Assembly: GCA_031283085.1 (NCBI GenBank)
Contig: JAITCM010000099.1
Coordinates: forward strand, 1-52,680
Source of the DNA: Chitinispirillales bacterium
GTDB taxonomy: Bacteria > Fibrobacterota > Chitinivibrionia > Chitinivibrionales > Chitinispirillaceae
Direction: 5' to 3'
Length of the DNA stretch: 52,680 nt
A model generated the notes under the pieces. It searched no databases and had not been told where the DNA came from. It saw nothing but the letters and a program-made list of their open reading frames with translations. Each line of letters starts with the position of its first letter. The first letter of the stretch is position 1. The position numbers and the translations under genes are program-made. Positions 34,985 to 44,004 of the stretch are shown piece by piece.

Positions 34985-36553
34985 TCAGCACCCCGCCACC
35001 GTCACCCGTTTCCCGTCAACCATCTCCTCCTTCATGTAAATTTTCTCGTCCCAACTCTTCCCCGTATCCTTATCAAAAATGACGAGCCACCCGATGTCCG
35101 ACCCGATTTTGTCCATGTATCCCAGTATTTGGTCTAATACTTTTGCGTTGTTTCTTATGCTTTGCCGTATCTTGAGTTCTATCGGGTACTTCTCTCCCCC
35201 ATAGACCACGCACAAATCAGCCCGCTTTTTGCCGAGCGCCAGCTCGCGAATGACCTGCCCGCCGCCGTTTACCACACGTTGCAGGAAGGCCAGCATGACC
35301 AAGTGTGTGGCATACTCGTTGTACCGGTAGGAGTTCTTCTTGTAGTCAGCCTCCAATATCTCGCTGTTTTCGCGCCAATACTCCTGAAAGTCCCTCATCA
35401 AAAAGCCTATGTCCAACTTCCCGCCTTTTATGTAGGACGGGATGGCGTATTCTTCGGGTATAGACTTCTGAACGCTCCTCGTCAGCGTCCTGATTATCAG
35501 TTCCGCGTAGATGGGGTTTGCGGGCTCCGTTTTGCCGCGGTCATCGCGTATCAGGCCCAAGTCCCGCGTGTACAGGTAGTCGTCGCTCTCTTCGTCGGTG
35601 TTTTCGCCGACAATAAGCGGCCCGATGACATTGCGCACCCGTTCCTCTTTGAGCCTCTCGAATATGCTGTCAATATGCGTACCCCGCGCGAGGATTATGT
35701 TGCGGATGGCCTGTTCCGCCATGCTTTGCGTGACGGGCACGGCGTAGTCCCTTTTGGTTATCTCATCCACACACTCGCGGGCTATGGCGTTTACGAGCCA
35801 GGGTTGCCCCTGCGTCTGCTCAAAAGCGTAGCTTACAGCCTGTGGCTCAAACACCTGTCCCGTCTCAGCCGTGTGCTGCGCGTAGAGGGCGGCGGTCTCC
35901 GCCTCGGTGAAGTTTCTTAGGCTCATGGCTTTCGTCACGATGTTAAACGGGCTCGCGCTACCGAGCGTCGCGGTATCGGGGCGGATTCTGCCCTTGTAGT
36001 CGCGGATGTTCCGCATACCCACGAGGGCAATAGAGTGAACAAACGGCACGTCAGCCCTGTTCACGTACCCGTCCCTAAGTTGCCGCAAAAACGTTATCAG
36101 CGTCCCGTTGGAGAGGCAGTCGGCCTCGTCAAAAAATATGACGAGCGGCTTACTTAGCGTGTTGCAGTAGGTAATGAGCGATTTTCTGAGCACGTTAGGG
36201 GCATCGCCATAGTCCGCGTTAGCCGCAAAACCGTCCGGCATACCGCTGTCCTCAAAGGCGGATGCCATCCTTTTTACGACCGCCGGAATCCCTTTCTCCG
36301 GTTCTATCAGCAACTGAACTGTCTCCAACGAACAGTACTGGGCATAATACTCGCCCCCGGCGTTGAGGTCGCGGACCAACTGCTTCAAGAGCGTGGTCTT
36401 CCCGCTCTGGCGGGCGGCGTGAATGACGAAGTAGTGCTTTTGGTCAATTAAATCCATCAACTCCCCGCCGATGCCGCGCAACGGGTCGAGCATATAATGG
36501 TCGCCGGGCACACACGGACCGGCTACGTTGAATTCTATTCTGCGCTTGCGCAT
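34985..36553 (-). CDS. AAA-like ATPase with C-terminal nuclease-like domain
   Basis: A 522-residue protein with AAA_35-type ATPase at the N-terminus: GDHYMLDPL, Walker A HAARQSGKTTLL, Walker B LVIFFDEADCL, and a downstream helical lid (QTQGQPWLVNAIARECV). The C-terminal region (about 400-510) has RADLCVVYGGEKYPIELKI, an (D/E)xK-type restriction-nuclease core. Such proteins are common multi-copy genes in gut spirochaetes and Fibrobacter relatives; a role in mobile-element biology or defence is suspected but not proven. Only a modest AGGCGG-type site precedes the ATG. Confidence 0.78.
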   Translation of the reverse strand: MRKRRIEFNVAGPCVPGDHYMLDPLRGIGGELMDLIDQKHYFVIHAARQSGKTTLLKQLVRDLNAGGEYYAQYCSLETVQLLIEPEKGIPAVVKRMASAFEDSGMPDGFAANADYGDAPNVLRKSLITYCNTLSKPLVIFFDEADCLSNGTLITFLRQLRDGYVNRADVPFVHSIALVGMRNIRDYKGRIRPDTATLGSASPFNIVTKAMSLRNFTEAETAALYAQHTAETGQVFEPQAVSYAFEQTQGQPWLVNAIARECVDEITKRDYAVPVTQSMAEQAIRNIILARGTHIDSIFERLKEERVRNVIGPLIVGENTDEESDDYLYTRDLGLIRDDRGKTEPANPIYAELIIRTLTRSVQKSIPEEYAIPSYIKGGKLDIGFLMRDFQEYWRENSEILEADYKKNSYRYNEYATHLVMLAFLQRVVNGGGQVIRELALGKKRADLCVVYGGEKYPIELKIRQSIRNNAKVLDQILGYMDKIGSDIGWLVIFDKDTGKSWDEKIYMKEEMVDGKRVTVAGC

Positions 36554-36710
36554 TTGCGATTGCCGCCTGTTCTTTGGGGTGGGGATGACGGGCGAACAAA
36601 GTTCGCCCCTGCAATATACGCATATTACGCGTAATAATATAAATTATGGCGCGGCACGGAGGCGGCTGTTTCGAGGTTGAGGCATATATGTTTTTTCGTC
36701 CGCTTCCCCC

Positions 36711-37172
36711 TCACTCCTTTAACGGTTCCCCCGCGATATAACTTTCGTATATGTACCTCGGATTCTCAAAGTACATACTGCTGTTGTAGTCGTCAATCTT
36801 GCCGCTAATCGGTGAGGAGTACGCGGCTATGAGCGCCGCGGCGGGCGGCATCCCCCGCGTTTTGGCCACGGAGAAAGCCAGCCGCTTATAGACCTTGGCA
36901 ATGTCAAACACCGTCGGAAGATTATACTCACACTCCCCGGCATTATCAAAGGCGCCGACGGTTATACCGTACTTTTCGGTTAAATCGCCGGCGGTATTCT
37001 CCAACGGCTCGCAGTGAAACACATCCGCAAGTTCAACAAGCCTCTCTATCTCCTTTTCCCCAAGCTGCCGCACAACGTCAACGCGGCGGTTCTTTGTCCC
37101 GCGCCCGATATGCTCAATAAGCGAGCAGACAAAAAACATATCGTTTTCAAGTTTGGATTCTCTTCCGGTCAT
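36711..37172 (-). CDS. Putative antitoxin partner of DUF3990 protein
   Basis: A 153-residue protein whose first half (DMFFVCSLIEHIGRGTKNRR..VVRQLGEKEIERLVELADVFHCE) matches the small protein usually encoded beside DUF3990, probably the antitoxin. A second conserved piece, LPTVFDIAKVYKRLAFSVAK and ESYIAGE at the end, follows. It starts three bases after the stop of the DUF3990 gene, so they form a two-gene unit. The antitoxin role is inferred. Confidence 0.65.
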   Translation of the reverse strand: MTGRESKLENDMFFVCSLIEHIGRGTKNRRVDVVRQLGEKEIERLVELADVFHCEPLENTAGDLTEKYGITVGAFDNAGECEYNLPTVFDIAKVYKRLAFSVAKTRGMPPAAALIAAYSSPISGKIDDYNSSMYFENPRYIYESYIAGEPLKE

Positions 37173-37175
37173 AAC

Positions 37176-37625
37176 CTAAGCCCCGTAACTTTCGATAAAC
37201 GTCAAACAAGAGAGCGAACGCGGCGAACAGAACGCTATTTGGTGCGTGGGGCGCTTGAATTTCGCCAGCGCCCAAAACTGTTCCCGCGTCAATATCCCGT
37301 CGATATAATCGGCGATATAGTTCCACACCTGGTCATTCGCCATCGCGCCCGTGACAATTTCATGGCCGTGCGGCTTTCCGCTGCGGCAGTCAACTATAAA
37401 ATCAAGCCATTCTTCCGTCATTGTTTCAAAACGCAAAATATCAACATCGGGTATTTCAACGTAATCAAATACGCTTACGATATGTTTTTCAAAACGCTTC
37501 GCCCAACGCTTAGCCTGTATCTGAAACCCGGTGCAATAAAAACCCTGCCCGAAGTCCTTATTGTGGCCCGACAAGCGTATTTCCGGCGTTTTTATTTCGC
37601 AATAGCCGCCGTGATAAACCCTCAT
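37176..37625 (-). CDS. DUF3990 ADP-ribosyltransferase-like toxin
   Basis: A 149-residue DUF3990 protein: RVYHGGYCEIKTPEIRLSGHNKDFGQGFYCTG at the N-terminus, QAKRWAKRF, then VWNYIADYIDG and QIAFCSPRSLSCL. DUF3990 is structurally related to ADP-ribosyltransferases, and the YHG...DFG.GFY.T pattern is the putative NAD pocket. GGAGG lies before ATG 37625. Gene order (toxin first) and a tight downstream partner suggest a toxin-antitoxin pair; target unknown. Confidence 0.75.
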   Translation of the reverse strand: MRVYHGGYCEIKTPEIRLSGHNKDFGQGFYCTGFQIQAKRWAKRFEKHIVSVFDYVEIPDVDILRFETMTEEWLDFIVDCRSGKPHGHEIVTGAMANDQVWNYIADYIDGILTREQFWALAKFKRPTHQIAFCSPRSLSCLTFIESYGA

Positions 37626-37638
37626 TGACGTACCTCCG

Positions 37639-38583
37639 TCACACGTTGGAAAACGGCACGATGTTGAACACGTCGGTATGCTCCATCACCAACTGTTTGT
37701 TATAGGCGAAGAACACCGTCCCGTCGACCGGCGACATTATCCGGCCTATCGTGTTTCCCTCCAACGGGTGGATTATCTCGCATAGCAGGTCGCCCTCGGC
37801 CACCTCGTCGCCCACCGAGACGTGCTTTTTAAGCATTCCGGCGCGTGCCGCCTTGACGGTTCTTATCGACTCCTCGTTCAGTATGCGGGTGTGCATACCG
37901 CGGTGCAGCGTCCATTTGAGTATCCCCTTGGCGATTAGGAAGCGAAGCGCCGCGTTCACGGCGGTCTGCATAGACTGCTTACCGATGTGGTCGGTGTAGG
38001 TCGAAAAGAGCGAGTAGGCGCGGCAACCCCACACCTGCCAATTGTAGTTTAACGTCGTGGTGTCGTAGGGATGCGGCGTCCTGAGCAGGCCGTAAGGCAG
38101 GCCGAAATCGGAGAGCGACTCGTAGGTCTCGAGCTTCCCGTAGTCGGTGTCCATCACCTTAATATGCGGCAGGAATTCGCCCTCGCGGTAAAAACTCGCC
38201 ATCTGTATGCCGTATACGTAGTCTCTAATCGACTTGAACAGCCCGTCCGCGATGCGCTGCGTCGTCTCGCCCTGGTCGTAGCCGGGGAACATACGGTTGA
38301 TGTCGGTGTTGTCCATAGTCCAAAAGCGCTTGCCGATGTTCATAGAGTAGGTGTTGGCGCAAGGGATAATCATTATGCTTTTGCCTGGGATGACGCACCC
38401 GTTTTCCTCCAGGCGCTTGAGCGTGTCAACCAACTGCGCGCAGATTGCCATCTGCTGAATCTCATTGCCGCGCAACGCCCCCACCACGCAACAAGAGCGC
38501 TCGCCGGCGCCGAAAGTGTACCCTACGATGTCCATACTCTGGCGGTACGGCGATTTAATCGAGTATATAATGTCCTTAACCAT
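37639..38583 (-). CDS. AstE/AspA-family protein lacking zinc ligands
   Basis: A 314-residue member of the succinylglutamate desuccinylase/aspartoacylase branch of M14 metallopeptidases, with a C-terminal barrel-sandwich part (KKHVSVGDEVAEGDLLCEI). In the usual G-x-H-G-x-E zinc motif the His is Arg (GALRGNEIQQ), and the later I-H-S zinc His is Gln (YGIQMAS), so two of three zinc ligands are lost. It overlaps the following paralogue by eight bases. It is likely a non-catalytic partner or ligand-binding subunit of its intact neighbour. Confidence 0.75.
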   Translation of the reverse strand: MVKDIIYSIKSPYRQSMDIVGYTFGAGERSCCVVGALRGNEIQQMAICAQLVDTLKRLEENGCVIPGKSIMIIPCANTYSMNIGKRFWTMDNTDINRMFPGYDQGETTQRIADGLFKSIRDYVYGIQMASFYREGEFLPHIKVMDTDYGKLETYESLSDFGLPYGLLRTPHPYDTTTLNYNWQVWGCRAYSLFSTYTDHIGKQSMQTAVNAALRFLIAKGILKWTLHRGMHTRILNEESIRTVKAARAGMLKKHVSVGDEVAEGDLLCEIIHPLEGNTIGRIMSPVDGTVFFAYNKQLVMEHTDVFNIVPFSNV

Positions 38584-39520
38584 TTTTAACGTCCTCCATT
38601 ATCCGCGCCAGAAGCGAACCGCCGAAAACGACGGGGTATTCCCGTAGCGTAAACAGCAAGCCGCTGCACGGCGCAAGGGTTTCTTCCACAATGGCGCCGG
38701 TGAACGGGTCTATGACGATGCCCACGCTGTCGCCTGTGTTGACGTGGCTGCCGTGCGCGGCGCGCGGTATGAATATCCCCCCCGCGTCGGAATTCAGGAA
38801 ACCGACGTTGCGGTCCTTTGAGACGAGCGGCGTCCGCGTCTGCCCGCCCGCCCCGCTCCATATACCGAGTTCGCGCAATATGTTCAGTATGCCGTCTAAG
38901 AGCTGCGAGCAGTAGCTCTCCGTAATGCGCATCCCGACGCCCATCTCGACCACCAGCGTCTTCACGCCGCGCATATTGAGCGTGTGGGCGAGGGTGGATT
39001 CGAGCACGGTAGCCGAGGCGTGTATCCACACGAGGTCGACGTTGAGCATCATCGCGAACGGCAACAGCGCGCCTTCGTTCTGTTCGCTGACGCGCACTTG
39101 GGGCACCTCGCGCAGGAAGATGTTGCTTGAGTGGATGTCTATGCACATATCCGCGCCGTCGATGTCACGGATGATGTCGTGCGCCGCGACCTCCGCGAGC
39201 GACCCCGACGACGAACCGGGGAATATGCGGTTCATGTCCAGGTCGAACATAGGGAACCCCCGCGTGACGGAGTCTATCCCCAGCGGGTTCACGGCGGGAT
39301 AGATATCCACAATGCCCGAAAGCTTCTGCTTCCCGTCGCTCAAAATCTTCGCCAGCCGCGCGCAGACGTACTGCCCCTCCAGCTCGTCGCCGTGGGTACC
39401 CGTAACGACGCAAACTCGCTTGGAAGCCGCCTCCGGTCCGGCGTTGTTCTCAATACGGTTTTTCTGTATAACAAAGTTCTCCGCGACGGGTAGCGCCGCC
39501 ACAGACACGGGTTTTATCAT
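38576..39520 (-). CDS. AstE/AspA-family zinc deacylase
   Basis: A 314-residue M14-type enzyme with complete zinc motif VTGTHGDELEG and DIHSS, LDMNRIFPG for substrate binding, and the catalytic Glu region VVEMGVG. The family removes acyl groups from amino acids or related amides; the substrate here is unknown. ATG 39520 behind GGGGG is preferred over the TTG three bases upstream. It is encoded before, and overlaps, a paralogue without zinc ligands. Confidence 0.82.
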   Translation of the reverse strand: MIKPVSVAALPVAENFVIQKNRIENNAGPEAASKRVCVVTGTHGDELEGQYVCARLAKILSDGKQKLSGIVDIYPAVNPLGIDSVTRGFPMFDLDMNRIFPGSSSGSLAEVAAHDIIRDIDGADMCIDIHSSNIFLREVPQVRVSEQNEGALLPFAMMLNVDLVWIHASATVLESTLAHTLNMRGVKTLVVEMGVGMRITESYCSQLLDGILNILRELGIWSGAGGQTRTPLVSKDRNVGFLNSDAGGIFIPRAAHGSHVNTGDSVGIVIDPFTGAIVEETLAPCSGLLFTLREYPVVFGGSLLARIMEDVKNG

Positions 39521-39667
39521 CAAGGCCCCCTGTTTACGATACTTGCGGGTATTGGGTCTGTTTCAAAAAGTGTGTAAACTCTTGACAGTATGTAAAGCTA
39601 AAGCAATAAGTCAATATTTTTTTCACTACCGTCCCAGACATTTTGGGCTGTAGACCGCATACGCGTT

Positions 39668-40909
39668 CTAAAACTGCCCCCGCACTCCCATCGCCCCCAG
39701 TATCCTCTTGGGGATGTCGGTGTTGTCCATCCGGCCCATGAACCGCTCGCTGCCGACGCCCAGCGCGTAGACGGGTACCGGTTCCCCGGTGTGAGCGCCT
39801 GTCGTCCAACCGAAGCCGGCCTCGGCATCCTTGCCTCTGCCGTTTTTTAGCAGCTCCGGCTTTAGCTCGTAGGGGATGCCCGCGTTACCGAGGGATAAAC
39901 CGCCGGTCGCGTGGTCGGCGGTTACCACAAGCAGCGTCTCATCAGGATGCTTCCTGTAAAACTCAACGGCTATCTCAACCGACCCGGCCAAGTCGATTAC
40001 CTCGCAGATTACCCCCGCCGCGTCGTTGGCGTGGCCGGCCCAGTCTATCTGCCCGCCCTCCACCATAAAGAAGAACCCTTTGTTATCCACATCTAAGCGG
40101 ACTGTTCCCGCCCTCGTGAAATCGGCGAGCGTCCACCCGTCCTTGCCGGTACGGTTAGCCGCCGGCACCAGCGCCGAACAGTTACGGGACTCCTCTTGAA
40201 GCAGTATTAACTTTTTTGACGCGGGGATTTTCTTTAACTCCGCGGGCGTCCTGGCAACGGCGTAACCCTCTTTCTCCAATTGCGCGAACACGCTCTCCCC
40301 CTTGCCGTCTTCACCGCGAGGCCGGAGGAAACCGGAACCGGCGAAAAAATCAAAACCGGACGGCGCGAGTTGCCGCGCGATGGCGTAGAAGTTATCGCGG
40401 TTCTCCTCCACCGCGTAGAACACCGCCGGCGTGGCATGGTCAATAGAAACGTTGGTGGCAATCCCAATCCTGTATCCGGCGTCTTTCAGAATGTAAGCAA
40501 TGCTCTTGTACTTCTGCCCCTGCGGCCCCACGCATACCATGCCGTTGTTCGTCTTGTACCCCGTGGCAAAAGCCGTGCCCGACGCCGCGGAGCACGTTAT
40601 ATAGGAGTCGGCCGAAAACGTGGAAACCAACCCGCCCGCCGCAAACCGGGTAAACGAAAGCTCGGCGTTCCCGACCCTGTCGGAGGCCGCGGACAGAAAA
40701 GCCTCGGCGGCGGCGACGTGGGACAGCCCCATGCCGTCGCCTATGAACAGGAAGACGTACTTTGCGGTCAACGACGAGTCGGCGGCGACCGTAAGGTCAA
40801 TGTCGGCCTGACGGACAGGTTCCTGTTGCCTGGCGCAGCCGGAGAGCATTAAGGCCGCGGCGCACAAAAGCGCGGACAGCAACGGCGTTGTCGATACCGA
40901 TACCCTCAT
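39668..40909 (-). CDS. Alkaline phosphatase, lipoprotein
   Basis: A 413-residue exported alkaline phosphatase: lipobox LMLSGC, metal site VFLFIGDGMGLSH, catalytic Ser in ITCSAASGTAFATGYKT, EGGQIDWAGHAND, VTADHATGG, and TTGAHTGEPVPVYALG. In the E. coli enzyme the residue before the nucleophile is Asp101; here it is Cys, which may alter rate or substrate. It releases phosphate from esters outside the inner membrane. ATG 40909 follows GAGAGG; the longer frame to 41305 lies over larB and is not coding. Divergent from larB. Confidence 0.88.
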   Translation of the reverse strand: MRVSVSTTPLLSALLCAAALMLSGCARQQEPVRQADIDLTVAADSSLTAKYVFLFIGDGMGLSHVAAAEAFLSAASDRVGNAELSFTRFAAGGLVSTFSADSYITCSAASGTAFATGYKTNNGMVCVGPQGQKYKSIAYILKDAGYRIGIATNVSIDHATPAVFYAVEENRDNFYAIARQLAPSGFDFFAGSGFLRPRGEDGKGESVFAQLEKEGYAVARTPAELKKIPASKKLILLQEESRNCSALVPAANRTGKDGWTLADFTRAGTVRLDVDNKGFFFMVEGGQIDWAGHANDAAGVICEVIDLAGSVEIAVEFYRKHPDETLLVVTADHATGGLSLGNAGIPYELKPELLKNGRGKDAEAGFGWTTGAHTGEPVPVYALGVGSERFMGRMDNTDIPKRILGAMGVRGQF

Positions 40910-40967
40910 TTCAGGCCTCTCTTTTAATGTATGAAAATACGTTATTGCGGGCGAATTGTCAAAAGAA

Positions 40968-40996
40968 TTGTTTTTTAACTCGGAAAGTGTTATAAT
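40968..40996 (+). promoter_or_regulatory. larB promoter, apparently leaderless
   Basis: TTGTTT (40968-40973), 17-base spacer, perfect TATAAT (40991-40996). The larB ATG begins only six bases after the -10 box, so transcription should start at or next to the A of the start codon. There is no ribosome binding site. Confidence 0.65.
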
Positions 40997-41002
40997 AATA
41001 TT

Positions 41003-41767
41003 ATGAACCGACAGGAAACACTGACCCTGTTGACCCAAATCCGCGACGGCGCCGTCTCCCCCGAAGACGCCCTGTTTCGGTTGCGCGCCGCGCCGTTTGA
41101 GGACTTGGGCTACGCCAAGCCCGACCACCACCGCGGACTGCGGCGGGGTGTCCCGGAGGTGATATACGGGGCGGGCAAAAGCCCCGAACAGATAGCCGGC
41201 ATCGCCTCCGCCATGCGCGGCGGCGGGCAGGAGACGGTCATCATCACGCGGCTTTCCAAAGACGCCGCCGAAGCGGTCAACAGGAGTATCCCCATCGCCT
41301 ACCACGCGGACGCGAGGATAGGGCTCGCGGGCGAGATGCCCGCGCCGGACGGAACAGGCAAGGTCGTAGTCGCCACCGGCGGCACAAGCGATATACCCGT
41401 GGCGGAGGAGGCGGCGGTTACCGCCGAGGCGCTCGGCAACGAGGTCGTCCGCCTGTACGACGTGGGCGTGGCCGGCCTACACAGACTGACGGCGCGTCTA
41501 AGCGACATCATGGACGCCCAGGTAATCATATCCATCGCGGGGATGGAAGGGGCGCTGACCAGCGTCATCGGCGGGTTGGCCGACTGTCCTGTCATAGGCG
41601 TCCCGACGAGCGTCGGCTACGGCGCCTCGTTCGGCGGAGTCAGCGCGCTGCTCTCAATGCTCAACTCTTGCGCGTCGGGGGTGAGCGTGGTGAACATCGA
41701 CAACGGGTTCGGGGCGGGGTATGTCGCGAGCCTGATAAATCATCGGCGTCAAAACAGGAAACAGTAG
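41003..41767 (+). CDS. larB: Nickel-pincer cofactor biosynthesis protein LarB
   Basis: A 254-residue LarB (AIR carboxylase-like C-terminal domain): FEDLGYAKPDHHRGLRRGVPEVIYG, VVATGGTSDIPVAEEAAVTAE, IISIAGMEGALTSVIGGL, PTSVGYGASFGGVSALLSMLNSC. LarB carboxylates nicotinic acid adenine dinucleotide and releases AMP in the first step of the pincer cofactor pathway. larC follows after one base, but larE and the lactate racemase larA are not in the window. Confidence 0.94.
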   Translation: MNRQETLTLLTQIRDGAVSPEDALFRLRAAPFEDLGYAKPDHHRGLRRGVPEVIYGAGKSPEQIAGIASAMRGGGQETVIITRLSKDAAEAVNRSIPIAYHADARIGLAGEMPAPDGTGKVVVATGGTSDIPVAEEAAVTAEALGNEVVRLYDVGVAGLHRLTARLSDIMDAQVIISIAGMEGALTSVIGGLADCPVIGVPTSVGYGASFGGVSALLSMLNSCASGVSVVNIDNGFGAGYVASLINHRRQNRKQ

Positions 41768-41768
41768 C

Positions 41769-43124
41769 GTGGAAACAAAAATATTATACATTGAGTGCGG
41801 TATGGGCGCGGCGGGGGATATGTTGATGGCCGGGCTTCTGGAATTGCTTGATGATAATGGGCGCGTTGATTTTTTGAAACGATTGAACGACGCCGGGATA
41901 CCTGGGGTTGATGTCCGCGTCGAACCGGCTGTGAAGTGCGGAATAGCCGGGACACGGGTGTCGGTCAGCGTTGACGGGCGCGTTGAGGGGGATGAGCAGA
42001 GCCACGACAACAACGTCCGCCATGACGACCGTCACGCCGGCAATCATCATCGCGATAACGAACACACTGGTAATCATCACCACAGTAATAACAATCATCG
42101 CCATAACGACGAACATCATAATAATCACGCCGCTCACCGCCACAACGACTACGGCGGCATAGAACGCTTAGTCAACAGCCTCCGCGTCGGCGATAACGCG
42201 AAGAAAAACGCTCTCGATGTCTACAAACTGCTCGCCGACGCCGAGAGTTACGTCCACGGGAAACCGGTTGACAGGATACATTTTCACGAAGTAGGCGACA
42301 TGGACGCCGTGGCCGACATTGTGGGCGTTTGCGTGTTGATTGATGAACTCTCTCCCAGCCTGATTCTCGCCTCCCCGATAAACGTGGGCGGCGGCGGCGT
42401 GCGCTGCGCACACGGCGTTATGCCCGTCCCCTCCCCCGCCGCGGCCTGCCTGCTGCGGAACATTCCCATATATGGAGACGACGGGCGCGGCGAACTTTGT
42501 ACGCCGACCGGAGCGGCGCTGCTTAAATACTTTGTCAACAAATTTTGCGCTCTGCCGACGATGTCCGTTGATAAAATCGGTTACGGGATGGGGAAAAAGG
42601 ATTTCGAGCGGGCGAACTGTCTGCGCGTTTATATCGGTAGCGCCGATAACAGTATTAACGGCGTTAATGACAGCGATGATATTAATAACATCAACGGTAT
42701 CAATCCCAATGACCGAATCGCCGAATTGGTCTGCGCGCTCGACGATATGACGCCGGAGGCAGTCGCGTTCGCGCAGGAGACACTGCTTTCCGCCGGCGCG
42801 CTTGACGTCTGCGCCACACCGACCGTCATGAAGAAAGGACGCGCCGGTATCGTGTTCACCTGTCTATGCCGTATTGACGACAGAGACACAATACTGCCGC
42901 TGATGTTTAAGCATACGTCCACATTGGGTATCCGCGAATACATCGTCAACAGATACACCCTGTGTAGGGAGCGGTACGCAATCCAAACGAAATACGGCGC
43001 GGCGCGGGTCAAGTCGGCGAGCGGGTTCGGTGTAAAGAAATCAAAGCCCGAGTACGACGACGTCGCGGCCATAGCCCGTGAACACGGGATGTCTTTGGGG
43101 GATGTTTTGAAAGAAATAAAATGA
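41769..43124 (+). CDS. larC: Nickel-pincer cofactor biosynthesis protein LarC
   Basis: A 451-residue CTP-dependent nickel insertase: LYIECGMGAAGDMLMAGL, HFHEVGDMDAVADIVG, PINVGGGGVRCAHGVMPVPSPA, CTPTGAALLKYF, then the LarC2 half (LVCALDDMTPEAVAFAQETLL). The His-rich insert (about 78-134, 16 His with many Asn/Asp) is longer than usual and probably holds nickel. A second low-complexity insert (NSINGVNDSDDINNINGIN, about 290-312) lies at the junction of LarC1 and LarC2; in Lactobacillus these are joined by ribosomal frameshifting. Here the frame is continuous. GTG start 41769. Confidence 0.92.
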   Translation: METKILYIECGMGAAGDMLMAGLLELLDDNGRVDFLKRLNDAGIPGVDVRVEPAVKCGIAGTRVSVSVDGRVEGDEQSHDNNVRHDDRHAGNHHRDNEHTGNHHHSNNNHRHNDEHHNNHAAHRHNDYGGIERLVNSLRVGDNAKKNALDVYKLLADAESYVHGKPVDRIHFHEVGDMDAVADIVGVCVLIDELSPSLILASPINVGGGGVRCAHGVMPVPSPAAACLLRNIPIYGDDGRGELCTPTGAALLKYFVNKFCALPTMSVDKIGYGMGKKDFERANCLRVYIGSADNSINGVNDSDDINNINGINPNDRIAELVCALDDMTPEAVAFAQETLLSAGALDVCATPTVMKKGRAGIVFTCLCRIDDRDTILPLMFKHTSTLGIREYIVNRYTLCRERYAIQTKYGAARVKSASGFGVKKSKPEYDDVAAIAREHGMSLGDVLKEIK

Positions 43125-43202
43125 CGGTTGCGGGCGGCATATACTATACTGACACATAACAATATATACGATTCGTACTCAATATCAAAAAAAGGATTCA
43201 CA

Positions 43203-43955
43203 ATGGACACAATCGACTGCTACGACGACGCTGATGAGTCTGCCGACCGCGACGATGAGGCGGACGGGTATTACGACAAAGGTCAGACCTTTGTCGTCGA
43301 GGGAAAATATAAGGCGGCGCTGTTGTGCGTAAGCAAAGCCATCGAACTGCGGGCTCCCGGCGACGCCTACGATTACTACGGGCGCGGCGCGGTCTATTAC
43401 AAGCTCGAAAACTACATGGAAGCCGTCCGCGACATAACAAAAGCCATCGAACTGCGCGATGAGGAATACGCCCACGATTATTACGGGCGCGGAAAAGCTT
43501 ACGTCGAGTTGGAAAAGTTCGACGAGGCTATCGGCGACTTGACCAAAGCGATTGAAATTTGCAGCGCTCCGGCAAACTGGTTTGAAATGACGGAGGACTG
43601 CGCCGACGCGTATAACGAGCGCGGAATAACGTATTTCCGTATCGGAAAATACAACGACGCGATAAACGACCTGACACACGCAATCAACATGAGGACGGAG
43701 GCGAACCTCTACGATTACATAGCGCGCGGAATCGCTTATCTTGAGAACAGAAATTACGGGAAAGCGATTAGCGACCTGACCAAAGTCATGACATTGAGGA
43801 TTGAGGAAAACCACATGGATTACCATCTTCGGGCGGTCGCCAATTTTCGCGGCGGGAACCGCAACGCCGCGCTATGCGACGTCGATAAGGCGCTGAGATT
43901 AAACCCGAACAGTAAAGAATCTAAGGCGCTGCGTCGGCAAATAACAAGTTCATAA
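43203..43955 (+). CDS. Tetratricopeptide repeat protein
   Basis: A 250-residue soluble protein with six or so TPR units (for example YDYYGRGAVYYKLENYMEAVRDITKAIELR; AYNERGITYFRIGKYNDAINDLTHAI). The N-terminus is strongly acidic (DDADESADRDDEADGYYD). TPRs form a helical scaffold for protein contacts; partner unknown. AAAGGA precedes ATG 43203. A predicted TATACT box lies near 43140. Confidence 0.8.
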   Translation: MDTIDCYDDADESADRDDEADGYYDKGQTFVVEGKYKAALLCVSKAIELRAPGDAYDYYGRGAVYYKLENYMEAVRDITKAIELRDEEYAHDYYGRGKAYVELEKFDEAIGDLTKAIEICSAPANWFEMTEDCADAYNERGITYFRIGKYNDAINDLTHAINMRTEANLYDYIARGIAYLENRNYGKAISDLTKVMTLRIEENHMDYHLRAVANFRGGNRNAALCDVDKALRLNPNSKESKALRRQITSS

Positions 43956-44004
43956 TTTACCAAATTCCCGACACACATCCACGCCCAGGATATATATTTG
44001 TGCT

